DNA of 64,000 nt, taken from positions 310,001 to 374,000 of the forward strand of contig NZ_OCTQ01000001.1 in NCBI RefSeq assembly GCF_900232905.1, read 5' to 3'. Made by a program: the position numbers and the translations under genes. The notes beneath the pieces are model-generated. The model was not told the origin of the DNA. It was given only the letters and a program-made list of their open reading frames with translations, and did not search any database. Every line of letters begins with the position of its first letter. The first letter of the stretch is position 1. Source of the stretch: Miniphocaeibacter massiliensis. GTDB taxonomy: Bacteria; Bacillota; Clostridia; Tissierellales; Peptoniphilaceae. Of the stretch, positions 25,747 to 35,234 are shown piece by piece.

Positions 25747-26418
25747 CTACATTATATAATTATTCTTATTTTCCGGTAATGACATCAAAAGTATTTCTTT
25801 TAACTCTTTTCTTAATTTTTCAAGTTTTTTTACATCATTAAATACTTCATTTAAAATTTTATTATTATCTTTCATGTTTCTAGTTTCATTTTTCACTTTT
25901 TCTATAGATTTTTTTAAAATTTTCTCGTCAATTGTTCCTATTTCTAACTTACTATAAAATTTTTTCTTAGCAATATCTTCATATAGCTTTAATAACCTTA
26001 AATTTTTATCTTTATATGCCTTTCTTGATTTATCCAATAAATCTTTTACAAAATTAAACTCATCGTTATATAAATAATTACATAATAAATATTCATTGTT
26101 TAAAAAAATCTCTTTGCATTTTTTTAATTCACCTATTGAGTTAACTTTTTTGTTAGTTTTGGACTTATTTAAGTCCTCACTGTAGAAAAATTCATTCTTC
26201 ACTTGTTCATTTATTATCTGCAAAAAACTAGAGTCGTAGTTCTCATTTAGAAAAATATATTTTTGTAATAATTCTACCTCTCTCATTCTAAATAAAATAT
26301 CTTTTTCTATAAATTTTTTCTCTAGCTCTAAATCCTCAATTTGTTCTTTGATATTGGTATATTTTTCTCTATCATAAATTTGAGCCTTTAATTCTTTTAA
26401 TAAAGTATTTTTATTCAT
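25747..26418 (-). CDS. Coiled-coil protein of unknown function
   Basis: A 223-residue, lysine- and glutamate-rich protein that I do not recognise. It appears almost fully helical, with heptad-like stretches at about 1-55 (KELKAQIYDREKYTNIKEQI) and 160-215 (NDVKKLEKLRKELKEILLMS). No signal peptide, membrane segment or catalytic motif is seen. It lies 9 nt upstream of the PC4-like gene and is divergent from the Prli42-recX group. The base composition matches the surroundings. Confidence 0.75.
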   Translation of the reverse strand: MNKNTLLKELKAQIYDREKYTNIKEQIEDLELEKKFIEKDILFRMREVELLQKYIFLNENYDSSFLQIINEQVKNEFFYSEDLNKSKTNKKVNSIGELKKCKEIFLNNEYLLCNYLYNDEFNFVKDLLDKSRKAYKDKNLRLLKLYEDIAKKKFYSKLEIGTIDEKILKKSIEKVKNETRNMKDNNKILNEVFNDVKKLEKLRKELKEILLMSLPENKNNYIM

Positions 26419-26520
26419 CTCATCCCAACTTTCAATAAATAGTTTAACATTTTATTAAAAAAAGACAAGTTTATAGAAAATAAAAAACACATATGTTAAA
26501 ATTACTTTGAGGTGAAAGTA

Positions 26521-26613
26521 ATGAAGAACAATAAAAAAATAGTTAGAATAGTTTCTTTGCTCTTAATTATAGTTATGGTTGTACCACTTATTTATACTCT
26601 TATTTCATTATGA
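26521..26613 (+). CDS. Prli42-like/DUF4044 membrane miniprotein
   Basis: A 30-codon gene behind GAGGTG with a 6-nt spacer. It encodes MKNNKKIVRIVSLLLIIVMV followed by VPLIYTLISL: a positively charged start, then a single membrane helix. Size, charge pattern and helix match Prli42, the Listeria miniprotein that anchors the stressosome at the membrane, and the DUF4044 family. The stop codon overlaps the recX start (ATGA), so the genes are translationally coupled. A stressosome role here is only inferred, since no rsb genes are in the window. Confidence 0.75.
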   Translation: MKNNKKIVRIVSLLLIIVMVVPLIYTLISL

Positions 26614-27227
26614 TAATAAAAGAAATAATATTTAAGGATACATTAAATTTTTTTGAAATAATTACTGATACTGACTATTCTTATTTTGCAGATTGTAACT
26701 TATATAATGATTTGAATTTGTCAGTTGGTATGGTTTTATCTGAAAAACTTATTAAGTCTTTAGAAGCATTTACTGAAAAACAAAAATTAATTAGCAAAAT
26801 ATTAAATTATATAAGCTATAGAAATAGAACCGAAAAAGAAATTTATGATAGATTAAAAAAAGAAACCAATGATGAACATGTTATAGAAAATGTTATATAT
26901 TATCTTAAGTCTATAACCCTAATTGATGATATTAACTTTGCTAAATCATTTTATGACAATAAAAGAAGACTAAATAATTGGAGTTCAAAAAAAATATTGT
27001 ATGAATTAAAATTTAAAGGTATCAATAATTTTGATTTAAATGAATATTTTGATGATGTTTATGATGTAGACTATAGTAATGCAAAATTTTTTATAGACAA
27101 AAAAATAAATTCTTGGACAAAAAAATATGATAAATATAAATTAAAAAGTAAAATGTATAGCTTTTTAACACAAAAAGGATTTGACTATAATATTGTAAAT
27201 TCTATTATTGAGGAATACCTAAAATGA
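26610..27227 (+). CDS. recX: Regulatory protein RecX
   Basis: A 205-residue helical protein with the RecX repeats. ILNYISYRNRTEKEIYDRL (about 64-82) and VIENVIYYLKSITLIDDINF (88-107) are the characteristic first repeat, and later ones include NWSSKKILYELKFKGI. RecX binds RecA filaments and limits or modulates recombination. It starts within the stop codon of the Prli42-like gene and overlaps the GIY-YIG gene by 4 nt, so the three form one operon. Confidence 0.9.
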   Translation: MIIKEIIFKDTLNFFEIITDTDYSYFADCNLYNDLNLSVGMVLSEKLIKSLEAFTEKQKLISKILNYISYRNRTEKEIYDRLKKETNDEHVIENVIYYLKSITLIDDINFAKSFYDNKRRLNNWSSKKILYELKFKGINNFDLNEYFDDVYDVDYSNAKFFIDKKINSWTKKYDKYKLKSKMYSFLTQKGFDYNIVNSIIEEYLK

Positions 27228-27475
27228 ATTATGTATATATTCTGGAATGTATAGATGGTACTTTATATACAGGTTGGACTAATGATATTGAAAGAAGGCT
27301 AATTTCACACAATATCGGAAAAGGTGCTAAATATACAAGAGGCAGAACTCCTGTTAAGCTTATTTATATAGAAAAATATCCTACTAAAGTAGAAGCTATG
27401 AAAAGAGAGTTTCAAATAAAAAAATTTACTAGACAAAAGAAATTACATTTAATAGAAAAAAATAGTAGAACTTAA
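27224..27475 (+). CDS. GIY-YIG domain protein (UPF0213/YazA-like)
   Basis: An 83-residue single-domain GIY-YIG protein: YVYILECIDGTLYTGWTNDI, then RRLISHNIGKGAKYTRGRTP and EKYPTKVEAMKREFQIKK. The domain is that of the UvrC and homing endonuclease nuclease module; the YazA family acts on DNA in some bacteria but its role is not settled. It overlaps recX by 4 nt, which suggests a DNA repair context. Confidence 0.92.
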   Translation: MNYVYILECIDGTLYTGWTNDIERRLISHNIGKGAKYTRGRTPVKLIYIEKYPTKVEAMKREFQIKKFTRQKKLHLIEKNSRT

Positions 27476-27489
27476 AGTTCTACTATTTT
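27457..27489. terminator. Bidirectional terminator between yazA-like and degV genes
   Basis: AGTAGAAC and GTTCTACT form a hairpin flanked by A and T runs. It serves the convergent transcripts of the GIY-YIG gene (plus) and the second degV gene (minus). Confidence 0.85.
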
Positions 27490-28388
27490 TTATATTCAAT
27501 TGTATCTAAACCTTCTCCTATTTCATTTTTAGAGTAAAATACCACTATACAGCCTGGGCCTGTGTGTGCAGTTATTGTGGAGCCTATATCCCCTAGAATA
27601 ATATCCGTATATCCTATCTCATTGGATAAAATATCTTTTAGTTCAATTGCATAGTCCTCTACTCCTGAATGAAAAACAGCTATTGTTTGATTTCCTAATA
27701 CTTTATTATTTTGTGTATTCTTTTTTATTAAGTCTATAATTTTTTTATAAACTTGTTTCAAACCCCTTTTTTTGTCTATTCCTATTAAAATTCCATTTTC
27801 TTTATCTACTGTCAACAAAGGTTTTATATTAAGCATCCCTCCTAATATTTTTTGAGTTGCTGTAACTCGACCACCTCTGTATAAATATTTCATATCGTCA
27901 ACCGTGAAGTAATGATCTGTATTATCACACAATTCATGAATTTTACTTATAATTTCTTTAGTTTTAAAACCTCGTTTAATCATCATTGATGCTCTCAATG
28001 CTATTAAAGATATAGCAAAAGAAGCACATTTTGAATTTATTACATAAATTGGAGCATTAGGATTATCCTCCAAAATATCATTTGCTGCCATCATTCCCGA
28101 AGCATAGCATCCTGAAATACCTCCGGATAAGGATAAATAAACAATTTCATTTCCTCTATCTAATTCTTGATTAAATTTAATATGAAATTGTTCATATGAA
28201 ACTTGAGATGTTGTAAAAACTTCATCATTTTTCATTCTACTAACTAACTCTTTTGGTTTTAAATTTAATCCATCAATATATTCAACTCCATTTGATATAA
28301 CAGTTAATGGCAAAATAGATATATCATTTTTTTCTGCTATTTCAATAGGCATATCACTACCTGAATCTAATATTATTTTTAATGTCAT
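27483..28388 (-). CDS. Second DegV family protein
   Basis: A 301-residue paralogue of the protein at 21942-22787. It has the opening IILDSGSDMPIEIAE, TTSQVSYEQFHIKF (about 59-72), the central KYLYRGGRVTATQKILGGML and the C-terminal GSTITAHTGPGCIVVFY. It is expected to bind a fatty acid for the FakA kinase system. The longer spacing and different pocket motifs suggest a different lipid preference from the first paralogue. It is a single-gene unit between convergent and divergent neighbours. Confidence 0.9.
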   Translation of the reverse strand: MTLKIILDSGSDMPIEIAEKNDISILPLTVISNGVEYIDGLNLKPKELVSRMKNDEVFTTSQVSYEQFHIKFNQELDRGNEIVYLSLSGGISGCYASGMMAANDILEDNPNAPIYVINSKCASFAISLIALRASMMIKRGFKTKEIISKIHELCDNTDHYFTVDDMKYLYRGGRVTATQKILGGMLNIKPLLTVDKENGILIGIDKKRGLKQVYKKIIDLIKKNTQNNKVLGNQTIAVFHSGVEDYAIELKDILSNEIGYTDIILGDIGSTITAHTGPGCIVVFYSKNEIGEGLDTIEYKK

Positions 28389-28519
28389 AGAATACTCCTT
28401 TAAATCAACTAACTTTTAAATACAAGTATAACATAAACATATAGATATCAATAATATTAGTAAATTGTTATATATAATTTCAAAAAAGACATGTCCATTT
28501 ATAAGTATTGGCAAATAAT

Positions 28520-28548
28520 TTGACCATTTTATTTCATTAAAGTATAAT
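28520..28548 (+). promoter_or_regulatory. Promoter of asnA
   Basis: TTGACC (28520-28525) and TATAAT (28543-28548) are 17 bp apart, 27 bp upstream of the asnA start, which is preceded by CAGGAGG. No T-box is present. Confidence 0.8.
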
Positions 28549-28575
28549 GTTTATATTATTTTCAGGAGGCAATTA

Positions 28576-29589
28576 ATGTCAAAGCTCATTATACCTGACG
28601 GATACAAGTCAGACTTAAATCTTTTAGAAACACAAAAAGCAATCAAATTAATTAAAGACTTTTTCGAGAAAAATCTTGCTGAATCACTAAATTTGACTAG
28701 AGTTTCTGCTCCATTATTTGTGGAGTCTAATTCTGGATTAAATGATAACTTAAGTGGTACCGAAATTCCTGTTCACTTCAAGGTAAGAAACGGAAAATCT
28801 AATATGAATTTAGAGATAGTTCATTCACTAGCTAAATGGAAAAGAAATGCTTTAAAAGAATATAACATACAAGTTGGAAGCGGAATATATGCAGATATGG
28901 ATGCTATTAGAGCTTGTGAAACTTGTGATAATACCCATTCTTTTTATGTTGACCAATGGGATTGGGAAAAAGCCATTTCTGAAAAAGATAGAAATAAAGA
29001 ATATTTAATAAGTACCGTTAAAGTTATTTATAATATACTTTTAAATACACAAAAAATGTTAATGGAACATTATCCTAATTATAAGCCCTTATTAAGTGAA
29101 AAACTCAACATAGTTACAACTCAACAATTAGAAGATTTATATCCTTCTTTATCTCCAGAAGATAGAGAAAGAGAATATTGTAAAAATAACGGTTCTATGT
29201 TCTTACTAGGTATTGGAGAAAAATTAAATTCTGGAATACCTCATGATTTGCGTGCTCCTGATTATGACGATTGGAGATTGAATGGCGATATAATTGTTTG
29301 GAATCCAATACTTAATGATGCCTTAGAACTTTCTTCTATGGGAATACGTGTAAACAAAGAATCATTAAAATATCAGTTAGAGATATCTAATACTCTAGAT
29401 AGATTGGAGTTAGATTTCCATAAAAATTTATTAAATGACTTGTATCCTCAAGCTATAGGTGGTGGAATTGGTCAATCAAGATTATGCATGTTTTTCCTAC
29501 AAAAAGCTCATATTGGAGAAGTTCAATCAAGTATTTGGCCAGAAGATATGATTGAAAAATGCAAAGAAAATAAAATAAACCTTTTGTAA
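28576..29589 (+). CDS. asnA: Aspartate-ammonia ligase (asparagine synthetase A)
   Basis: A 337-residue class II synthetase-like enzyme. Motifs are RVSAPLFVESNSGLNDNLSG, HSLAKWKRNALKEY, YADMDAIRACE, HSFYVDQWDWEKAI and the C-terminal AIGGGIGQSRLCMFFL. It makes asparagine from aspartate and ammonia with ATP, using ammonia and not glutamine. That fits an amino-acid fermenter rich in ammonia. Length is standard. Single-gene unit with its own promoter and a hairpin terminator right after the stop codon. Confidence 0.96.
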   Translation: MSKLIIPDGYKSDLNLLETQKAIKLIKDFFEKNLAESLNLTRVSAPLFVESNSGLNDNLSGTEIPVHFKVRNGKSNMNLEIVHSLAKWKRNALKEYNIQVGSGIYADMDAIRACETCDNTHSFYVDQWDWEKAISEKDRNKEYLISTVKVIYNILLNTQKMLMEHYPNYKPLLSEKLNIVTTQQLEDLYPSLSPEDREREYCKNNGSMFLLGIGEKLNSGIPHDLRAPDYDDWRLNGDIIVWNPILNDALELSSMGIRVNKESLKYQLEISNTLDRLELDFHKNLLNDLYPQAIGGGIGQSRLCMFFLQKAHIGEVQSSIWPEDMIEKCKENKINLL

Positions 29590-29610
29590 GCTCTATTTAT
29601 AGAGCTTATT
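29588..29610 (+). terminator. Terminator of asnA
   Basis: AAGCTCTA and TAGAGCTT form an 8-bp stem with a TTTA loop, followed by ATTTATTTTT. Confidence 0.75.
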
Positions 29611-29681
29611 TATTTTTGTAGAATATTGAAAAATATAATGTATAATAGTAATATGAATATGTGATAAGTAGAGGTGTGTTT

Positions 29682-30494
29682 ATGATAAGATTTATAATAA
29701 TTTCAGATTCGACAGGAGAAACTTGTGAACAAGTAATAAACGCTTCCATAGCACAATTTGATGTTGGAGCAAAATCTTTTAATAGATTTTCTCATGTTAG
29801 GGATGTTGTTACTCTAAATAATATCTTTGATAAAATAGAAAAAAAGGAGAATACAATAGTATTTTATTCCTTAGTCGACGAAAGTCTAATTGAGACCATG
29901 AAAAAAAATTGTGACTTAAAAGGACTCATGTGCGTTGATGTATTAACTCCTTCAATTGTCGCTATTGAAAGAATAACTAGTCAAGTATCTAAAACGAAGC
30001 CAGGTGCTCTAAGAAGTCTTGATGCTCAATATTTTAAAAGAGTTGACGCTATAGACTTTGCTGTCCGTTATGATGACGGAAAAGATCCTAGAGGTGTTCT
30101 TAGCGCAGATATAACTATACTTGGAGTATCTAGAACTTCAAAAACTCCATTATCAATGTATCTTGCAAATAAAAACTATAGAGTGGCAAATATTCCTTTA
30201 GTTCCAGAAACACCAATTCCAAAAGAAATATTTGAAATTCCTGCAAAAAAAATTATTGGTCTTACAAATTCTCCTGGAAAATTAAATATTATTCGTAAAT
30301 CTAGACTTGAATCTTTAGGTTTACCCTCTAACTCCTCTTATTCAAATGTTGATAGAATATTAACTGAATTAGAGTACGCAGATTCAATCTTAAAAAAAGT
30401 CGGCTGTCCAATAATTGATGTTTCTGAAAGAGCTATAGAAGAAACAGCAGATATTATTATTAGACATCTAAAAAAAATTAATAATGAAATATAG
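29682..30494 (+). CDS. Pyruvate, phosphate dikinase regulatory protein (bifunctional kinase/phosphorylase)
   Basis: A 270-residue DUF299 protein (YqfL/PDRP-like). It starts MIRFIIISDSTGETCEQV and carries the nucleotide-binding GVSRTSKTPLSMYLA. It switches PPDK off and on by ADP-dependent phosphorylation and phosphate-dependent dephosphorylation of a threonine next to the catalytic histidine. I use the ATG at 29682, which has GAGGTG upstream; an in-frame GTG at 29661 has no ribosome site. The target gene ppdK follows directly. Confidence 0.92.
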   Translation: MIRFIIISDSTGETCEQVINASIAQFDVGAKSFNRFSHVRDVVTLNNIFDKIEKKENTIVFYSLVDESLIETMKKNCDLKGLMCVDVLTPSIVAIERITSQVSKTKPGALRSLDAQYFKRVDAIDFAVRYDDGKDPRGVLSADITILGVSRTSKTPLSMYLANKNYRVANIPLVPETPIPKEIFEIPAKKIIGLTNSPGKLNIIRKSRLESLGLPSNSSYSNVDRILTELEYADSILKKVGCPIIDVSERAIEETADIIIRHLKKINNEI

Positions 30495-30504
30495 GGGTGT
30501 GGTT

Positions 30505-33153
30505 ATGACTAAAAAATATGTTTATGATTTTAGTGAAGGCAACAAGGACATGAGAAGTTTATTGGGAGGAAAAGGTGCTAACCTAGCTGAAATGACTTGC
30601 TTAGGTTTAAGTGTACCTCCTGGGTTTACTATTACTACTGAAGCTTGTAACAGATATTATGAAGAAAATCAGTCATTATGGGATGAATTGTTAGATGAAA
30701 TAAATTTACATATCTCATCTACAGAAGAAAAATTAAATAAACGATTTTCAGATGAAGATAATCCCCTATTATTTTCTGTAAGGAGTGGCGCTGTATTTTC
30801 AATGCCAGGAATGATGGATACTATTTTAAATCTTGGTTTAAATGATAAATCCGTTATTGGTCTAGCTAAGTCTACTGAAAACAAAAGATTTGCTTATGAT
30901 TCTTACAGACGTTTTATACAAATGTTTGCAGATGTTGCTATGGAAGTTCCGAAAGTACATTTTGAAACAGCTTTAGAAAACATGAAAGAAAAAAGAAATG
31001 TCGAATTAGATAGTGACCTTAATTCTGAAGATTTAGAAGAATTAGTGGGAACTTTTAAAAATATTTATAAAGAAGAATTAAATGAGGAATTCCCTCAAGA
31101 TCCACTAGTACAACTAAAATATGCTATTGAAGCAGTTTTTAGATCTTGGAATAATCCTAGAGCAGAAATTTACAGGAAACTTCATAATATTGACAGTTCT
31201 CTAGGAACCGCTGTAAATGTTCAATCAATGGTATTTGGTAATATGGGAGATACTTCTGGTACTGGAGTAGCTTTCTCTAGGAACCCAGCTACTGGAGAAA
31301 ACAAATTATTCGGTGAATATTTAATTAACGCTCAAGGAGAAGATGTTGTTGCTGGTATTAGAACTCCAGAACATATATCTACTCTTCATGAAATAATGCC
31401 TGAAGTTTATGATGAGTTTTTAAGTACTGCTAATAAATTAGAACATCATTATAAAGATATGCAAGATTTAGAATTTACTATTGAAAATGGTAAATTATTT
31501 ATTTTACAAACAAGAAGTGGGAAAAGAACTGCTCAAGCTGCTTTAAATGTAGCTGTAGATTTAGTAAAAGAAGGTTTAATTACTAAAGAAGAAGCTATTA
31601 TGAGAATAGAACCTAATAGTTTAAATCAACTGCTACACCCTACTTTTGACACTGAACAGTTAGAAAAAGCTGAAATTTTATCTAAGGGTTTAGCTGCTTC
31701 TCCTGGTGCTGCTTCAGGGAAGATTTATTTCAACGCTGAAGATGTTGTTGAAGCTTCAAAAAAAGGTGAAAAAACTATTTTGGTTAGACAAGAAACCTCC
31801 CCTGAAGATATAGAAGGAATGATTTCAGCACAAGGTATACTTACTGCTAGAGGTGGTATGACATCTCATGCTGCTGTAGTTGCTAGGGGCATGGGAAAAT
31901 GTTGTGTCGCTGGTGCAAGTGAAGTTATGGTTGATGAATCTCAAAAAATTGTAAGATGCAAAGATGTTATTCTTAAAGAAGGAGATACAATTTCCCTTAA
32001 TGGTAATAACGGTACTATTTATATTGGAAATATAGATAAAGTAGACCCTGCTCTATCTGGAAGCTTTGAGACTTTTATGAGTTGGGTTGATGAAGTAAGA
32101 GATATGAAGGTTAGAACAAATGCAGATTCACCTAAAGATGCTGCTCAAGCTATAAAATTTGGAGCTGAAGGAATTGGTTTAACTAGAACGGAGCATATGT
32201 TCTTTAATGAAGATAGGATTCCCGTTGTCCGTGAAATGATTTTATCTAAAACTACTGAACAAAGAAAAAATGCTTTAGAAAAAATTAGACCTATGCAAGA
32301 AAATGATTTTTACGAAATCTATAAAGTTATGCAAGAACGTCCAGTTACTATAAGATTATTAGATCCACCTCTTCATGAGTTCTTACCTACAGAAAAGAAA
32401 GATATTGAAAATCTTGCAAAAGAAATGGGATTAACTTACGAAGAAGTAAATGATACTGTTAGAGATTTACATGAGGTAAACCCTATGCTTGGTCACAGAG
32501 GTTGTAGACTTGCTGTTACTTATCCTGAAATTTATAGAATGCAAGCCAGAGCAATAATATCAGCAGCATTAAAGCATCAAAAAGAAGGATTAAATATAGT
32601 TCCTGAAATAATGATTCCTTTAGTTGGTGATGTTAAAGAATTAGTATATGTTAAAAATGAAATAATCGAAGAAATAAACTTAGTTTTTGAAGAAAATTCT
32701 TCTTCTTTAGAATATCACATAGGTACTATGATAGAAGTTCCTAGAGCTGCATTACTTGCAGATGAAATTGCAAAAGAAGCTGATTTCTTTAGTTTCGGTA
32801 CCAATGATATGACACAAATGGCCTTTGGTTTTTCAAGAGATGATGCTGGTAAATTCTTAGGTGAATATGAAGAAAAGAAAATATACCCAAGAAGTCCTTT
32901 TGAAACCCTAGATCAAAAAGGTGTTGGAAAATTAATGGAAATTGCAGTATCTGAAGGTAAAAAATCTAATGATAAATTACATTTAGGTATTTGTGGAGAA
33001 CATGGTGGTGAGCCTAGTTCAATAGAATTTTGTTATAAATTAGGTTTAGATTATGTATCTTGTTCACCATATAGGGTTCCTATAGCTAGACTTACTGTTG
33101 CTCAAACAACTATAAAAAGTAAAAATGAAAATTATGGACATATAGATAAATAA
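30505..33153 (+). CDS. ppdK: Pyruvate, phosphate dikinase
   Basis: An 882-residue protein with an ATP-grasp domain (GGKGANLAEM, SGAVFSMPGMMDTILNLGLN), the swivelling phosphohistidine domain with His455 in ARGGMTSHAAVVARGMGKC, and a C-terminal PEP/pyruvate barrel (GFSRDDAGKFLGEY, LHLGICGEHGGEPSS). Thr453 is the expected regulatory site of the neighbouring kinase/phosphorylase. It interconverts PEP, AMP and PPi with pyruvate, ATP and phosphate; in anaerobes it serves PPi-linked glycolysis or PEP formation from pyruvate. The start at 30505 follows AGGGGTG; an upstream in-frame ATG overlaps the regulator gene. Confidence 0.97.
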   Translation: MTKKYVYDFSEGNKDMRSLLGGKGANLAEMTCLGLSVPPGFTITTEACNRYYEENQSLWDELLDEINLHISSTEEKLNKRFSDEDNPLLFSVRSGAVFSMPGMMDTILNLGLNDKSVIGLAKSTENKRFAYDSYRRFIQMFADVAMEVPKVHFETALENMKEKRNVELDSDLNSEDLEELVGTFKNIYKEELNEEFPQDPLVQLKYAIEAVFRSWNNPRAEIYRKLHNIDSSLGTAVNVQSMVFGNMGDTSGTGVAFSRNPATGENKLFGEYLINAQGEDVVAGIRTPEHISTLHEIMPEVYDEFLSTANKLEHHYKDMQDLEFTIENGKLFILQTRSGKRTAQAALNVAVDLVKEGLITKEEAIMRIEPNSLNQLLHPTFDTEQLEKAEILSKGLAASPGAASGKIYFNAEDVVEASKKGEKTILVRQETSPEDIEGMISAQGILTARGGMTSHAAVVARGMGKCCVAGASEVMVDESQKIVRCKDVILKEGDTISLNGNNGTIYIGNIDKVDPALSGSFETFMSWVDEVRDMKVRTNADSPKDAAQAIKFGAEGIGLTRTEHMFFNEDRIPVVREMILSKTTEQRKNALEKIRPMQENDFYEIYKVMQERPVTIRLLDPPLHEFLPTEKKDIENLAKEMGLTYEEVNDTVRDLHEVNPMLGHRGCRLAVTYPEIYRMQARAIISAALKHQKEGLNIVPEIMIPLVGDVKELVYVKNEIIEEINLVFEENSSSLEYHIGTMIEVPRAALLADEIAKEADFFSFGTNDMTQMAFGFSRDDAGKFLGEYEEKKIYPRSPFETLDQKGVGKLMEIAVSEGKKSNDKLHLGICGEHGGEPSSIEFCYKLGLDYVSCSPYRVPIARLTVAQTTIKSKNENYGHIDK

Positions 33154-33178
33154 AAAAAGAGCCTTTTGGCTCTTTTTT
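33151..33178. terminator. Bidirectional terminator between ppdK and pyrC
   Basis: AAAAAAAGAGCC and GGCTCTTTTTTT form a hairpin with T runs in both directions between convergent genes. Confidence 0.9.
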
Positions 33179-34443
33179 TATTTATCTTCATAAACTATTT
33201 TACCTTCACATATTGTATATTTAACTTTACCTTTTAAAGTCTCTCCTATAAATGGAGAATTAGTTGATTTTGATAAAAAATCTTTTACTTCCCAGCTTTC
33301 ATCTTTATCAAATATTACTATATCAGCAGTACAATTCTCCTCTATTATTCCTTTATTTAATTTATAAATATCTGAGGGATTAACGGACATCTTATTTATT
33401 AATTCTTCTAAAGAAATAATATTCTCTTCAACTAAATTCGTTACTCCTAAAGCTAAAGATGTTTCTAAGCCAATTAATCCACTTGGTGAATTCATTAGTC
33501 CCCTATTTTTTTCTTCCATAGAATGTGGTGCATGATCTGTCGCTATTACTTCGATAGTTCCGTCTCTTAATCCTTCAAGTATTTTATTTTGGTGATACTT
33601 TGTTCTAATAGGTGGATTACATTTTGCCAAACTCTTTTTTTCAATAACAATATCATCTGTTAATGTAAAATGATGTGGTGTTACTTCTGCATGTATATTA
33701 GCTCCTAGTTTTTTAAATAAACGAATAATATCAACAGAATCTCCTGATGAAATATGTTGTAAAGTAATACTTGCTCCCGTTGATAATGCTAAGGCACAAT
33801 CTCTTGCAACTAAAACATCTTCAGCTATGCTAGGAGCTCCTTCTACCCCAAGTTTTTTTGATACTTCTCCTTTGTTTACTCCTAAACTTCCTATTAAATT
33901 TGGGTCTTCTTCATGAAAACTTAAAATCATATCCAGTTCTTTATCATTTTCCATTGCTTTCAAAACTATACCGCTATCTGATAAAGGCAAGCCATCATCT
34001 GTAAATAGTATTGCTCCTTCTTCTTTCATTAATTTCATATCAACTAGTTCTTTACCATTAAATCCATTTGAAATGGCTGATGCAAATAATACATTAATTT
34101 TTTCATATTTTGACTTATTTATACAGTATTTTAATGTTTCTATATTATCTATAATAGGATTTGTATTAGCCATACAAATCACAGTTGTAAACCCTCCTTT
34201 TGCAGCTGCTAATGCTCCAGTATGAATGTCTTCCTTGTACTCTTGACCTGGTTCTCTAAAATGAACGTGTGTGTCAATCAGTCCTGGTGCTACTATCAAA
34301 CCTTCTGCGTTTATTATTTTATAGTTAGAATCTTCAATTATATTTCCAATTTTTACTATTTTACCACTATCAATTAAAATATCTAACCTCGCATTTATAT
34401 TATTTTTAGGACTTATAACAAATCCATCTTTTATAAGTATCAT
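33178..34443 (-). CDS. pyrC: Dihydroorotase
   Basis: A 421-residue amidohydrolase. The metal motif is in GLIDTHVHFREPGQEYKED, and other family segments are TVICMANTNPIID, ITLQHISSGDSVDII and EVIATDHAPHSMEEKNRG. It closes carbamoyl aspartate to dihydroorotate in pyrimidine synthesis. The type I (PyrC) length and the HVHFREPG motif separate it from hydantoinases. No other pyr gene is adjacent; a small hydrolase gene precedes it by 12 nt, probably in the same transcript. Confidence 0.93.
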   Translation of the reverse strand: MILIKDGFVISPKNNINARLDILIDSGKIVKIGNIIEDSNYKIINAEGLIVAPGLIDTHVHFREPGQEYKEDIHTGALAAAKGGFTTVICMANTNPIIDNIETLKYCINKSKYEKINVLFASAISNGFNGKELVDMKLMKEEGAILFTDDGLPLSDSGIVLKAMENDKELDMILSFHEEDPNLIGSLGVNKGEVSKKLGVEGAPSIAEDVLVARDCALALSTGASITLQHISSGDSVDIIRLFKKLGANIHAEVTPHHFTLTDDIVIEKKSLAKCNPPIRTKYHQNKILEGLRDGTIEVIATDHAPHSMEEKNRGLMNSPSGLIGLETSLALGVTNLVEENIISLEELINKMSVNPSDIYKLNKGIIEENCTADIVIFDKDESWEVKDFLSKSTNSPFIGETLKGKVKYTICEGKIVYEDK

Positions 34444-34455
34444 AATTTTCCCTCC

Positions 34456-35163
34456 TCAATAATTTAATGTATTTATAACCCAACTCTTAAAACTTTCTAA
34501 AGATTTTCCATCATTAATAAAGTGTTTGGTATCTTTTAATATGGATAACTTAGAATTATATGTTTTGCAAAAATTATTTATTGTATCAATTTCTACAATT
34601 TCATCTTTTTCCCCATATAAAATATTAGTTTTTACATTCCATTTTTCTATAGGATTTTCTTTTACAAATACATAATAATCCCAATACAAAGTTTCTCCTA
34701 TTTGTGTGTCTATAATTTGTTCTTTTTTTAACATTTCTTCTGTTATATTTTCCCAGTTCATCATATTTTTTATAAGTTGGTACATATCTACAACAGGAGA
34801 AACCAACAAAGCTTGATTAAGCTTTTTGTTTTTATATGCCATTAGTGAAAAATAAGATCCTAAGCTGACAGAGAATAAACTAATATTTTTCCATCTTGTA
34901 CTCACATAATCATATACTATTTCTAAATCTATCATACTATTTTGTACTTTTAATAAAGTATTTTCATTTAACCTATCTCCATGTTTTGCTAAATCAAAAC
35001 TTAAAACTTGATACCCATAACCTACTACAATTTCTACAAAATTTTTTATAATTTTATCTTTTCTATTAGACATATTCCCATGGACTGCTATGAACACTTT
35101 ATCATTTTTATCTCCCCATAAAGTTGCTGGAATATAATCAATTTTAAAATCTACTGTTTTCAT
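34456..35163 (-). CDS. Alpha/beta hydrolase of unknown substrate
   Basis: A 235-residue alpha/beta hydrolase. It has an early HG motif (VFIAVHGNMSNRKDKI), a nucleophile serine in LFSVSLGSYFSLMAY, a probable acid residue in LYGEKDEIVEID and a late histidine in LKDTKHFIND, completing a catalytic triad. It lacks a signal peptide and so should be cytoplasmic. The substrate cannot be inferred, and the link with pyrC is probably only shared transcription. Confidence 0.8.
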   Translation of the reverse strand: MKTVDFKIDYIPATLWGDKNDKVFIAVHGNMSNRKDKIIKNFVEIVVGYGYQVLSFDLAKHGDRLNENTLLKVQNSMIDLEIVYDYVSTRWKNISLFSVSLGSYFSLMAYKNKKLNQALLVSPVVDMYQLIKNMMNWENITEEMLKKEQIIDTQIGETLYWDYYVFVKENPIEKWNVKTNILYGEKDEIVEIDTINNFCKTYNSKLSILKDTKHFINDGKSLESFKSWVINTLNY

Positions 35164-35234
35164 AATTCTCCTAAATAATTAATTCATATCTATATCTTAC
35201 TATAAATTACTCACTATTTAAATTTACAAATAAA

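Noticed and set aside
29661-29681. Upstream GTG start of the PPDK regulatory protein
   Set aside because: No ribosome site precedes it, while GAGGTG precedes the ATG at 29682 and the family N-terminus begins there.
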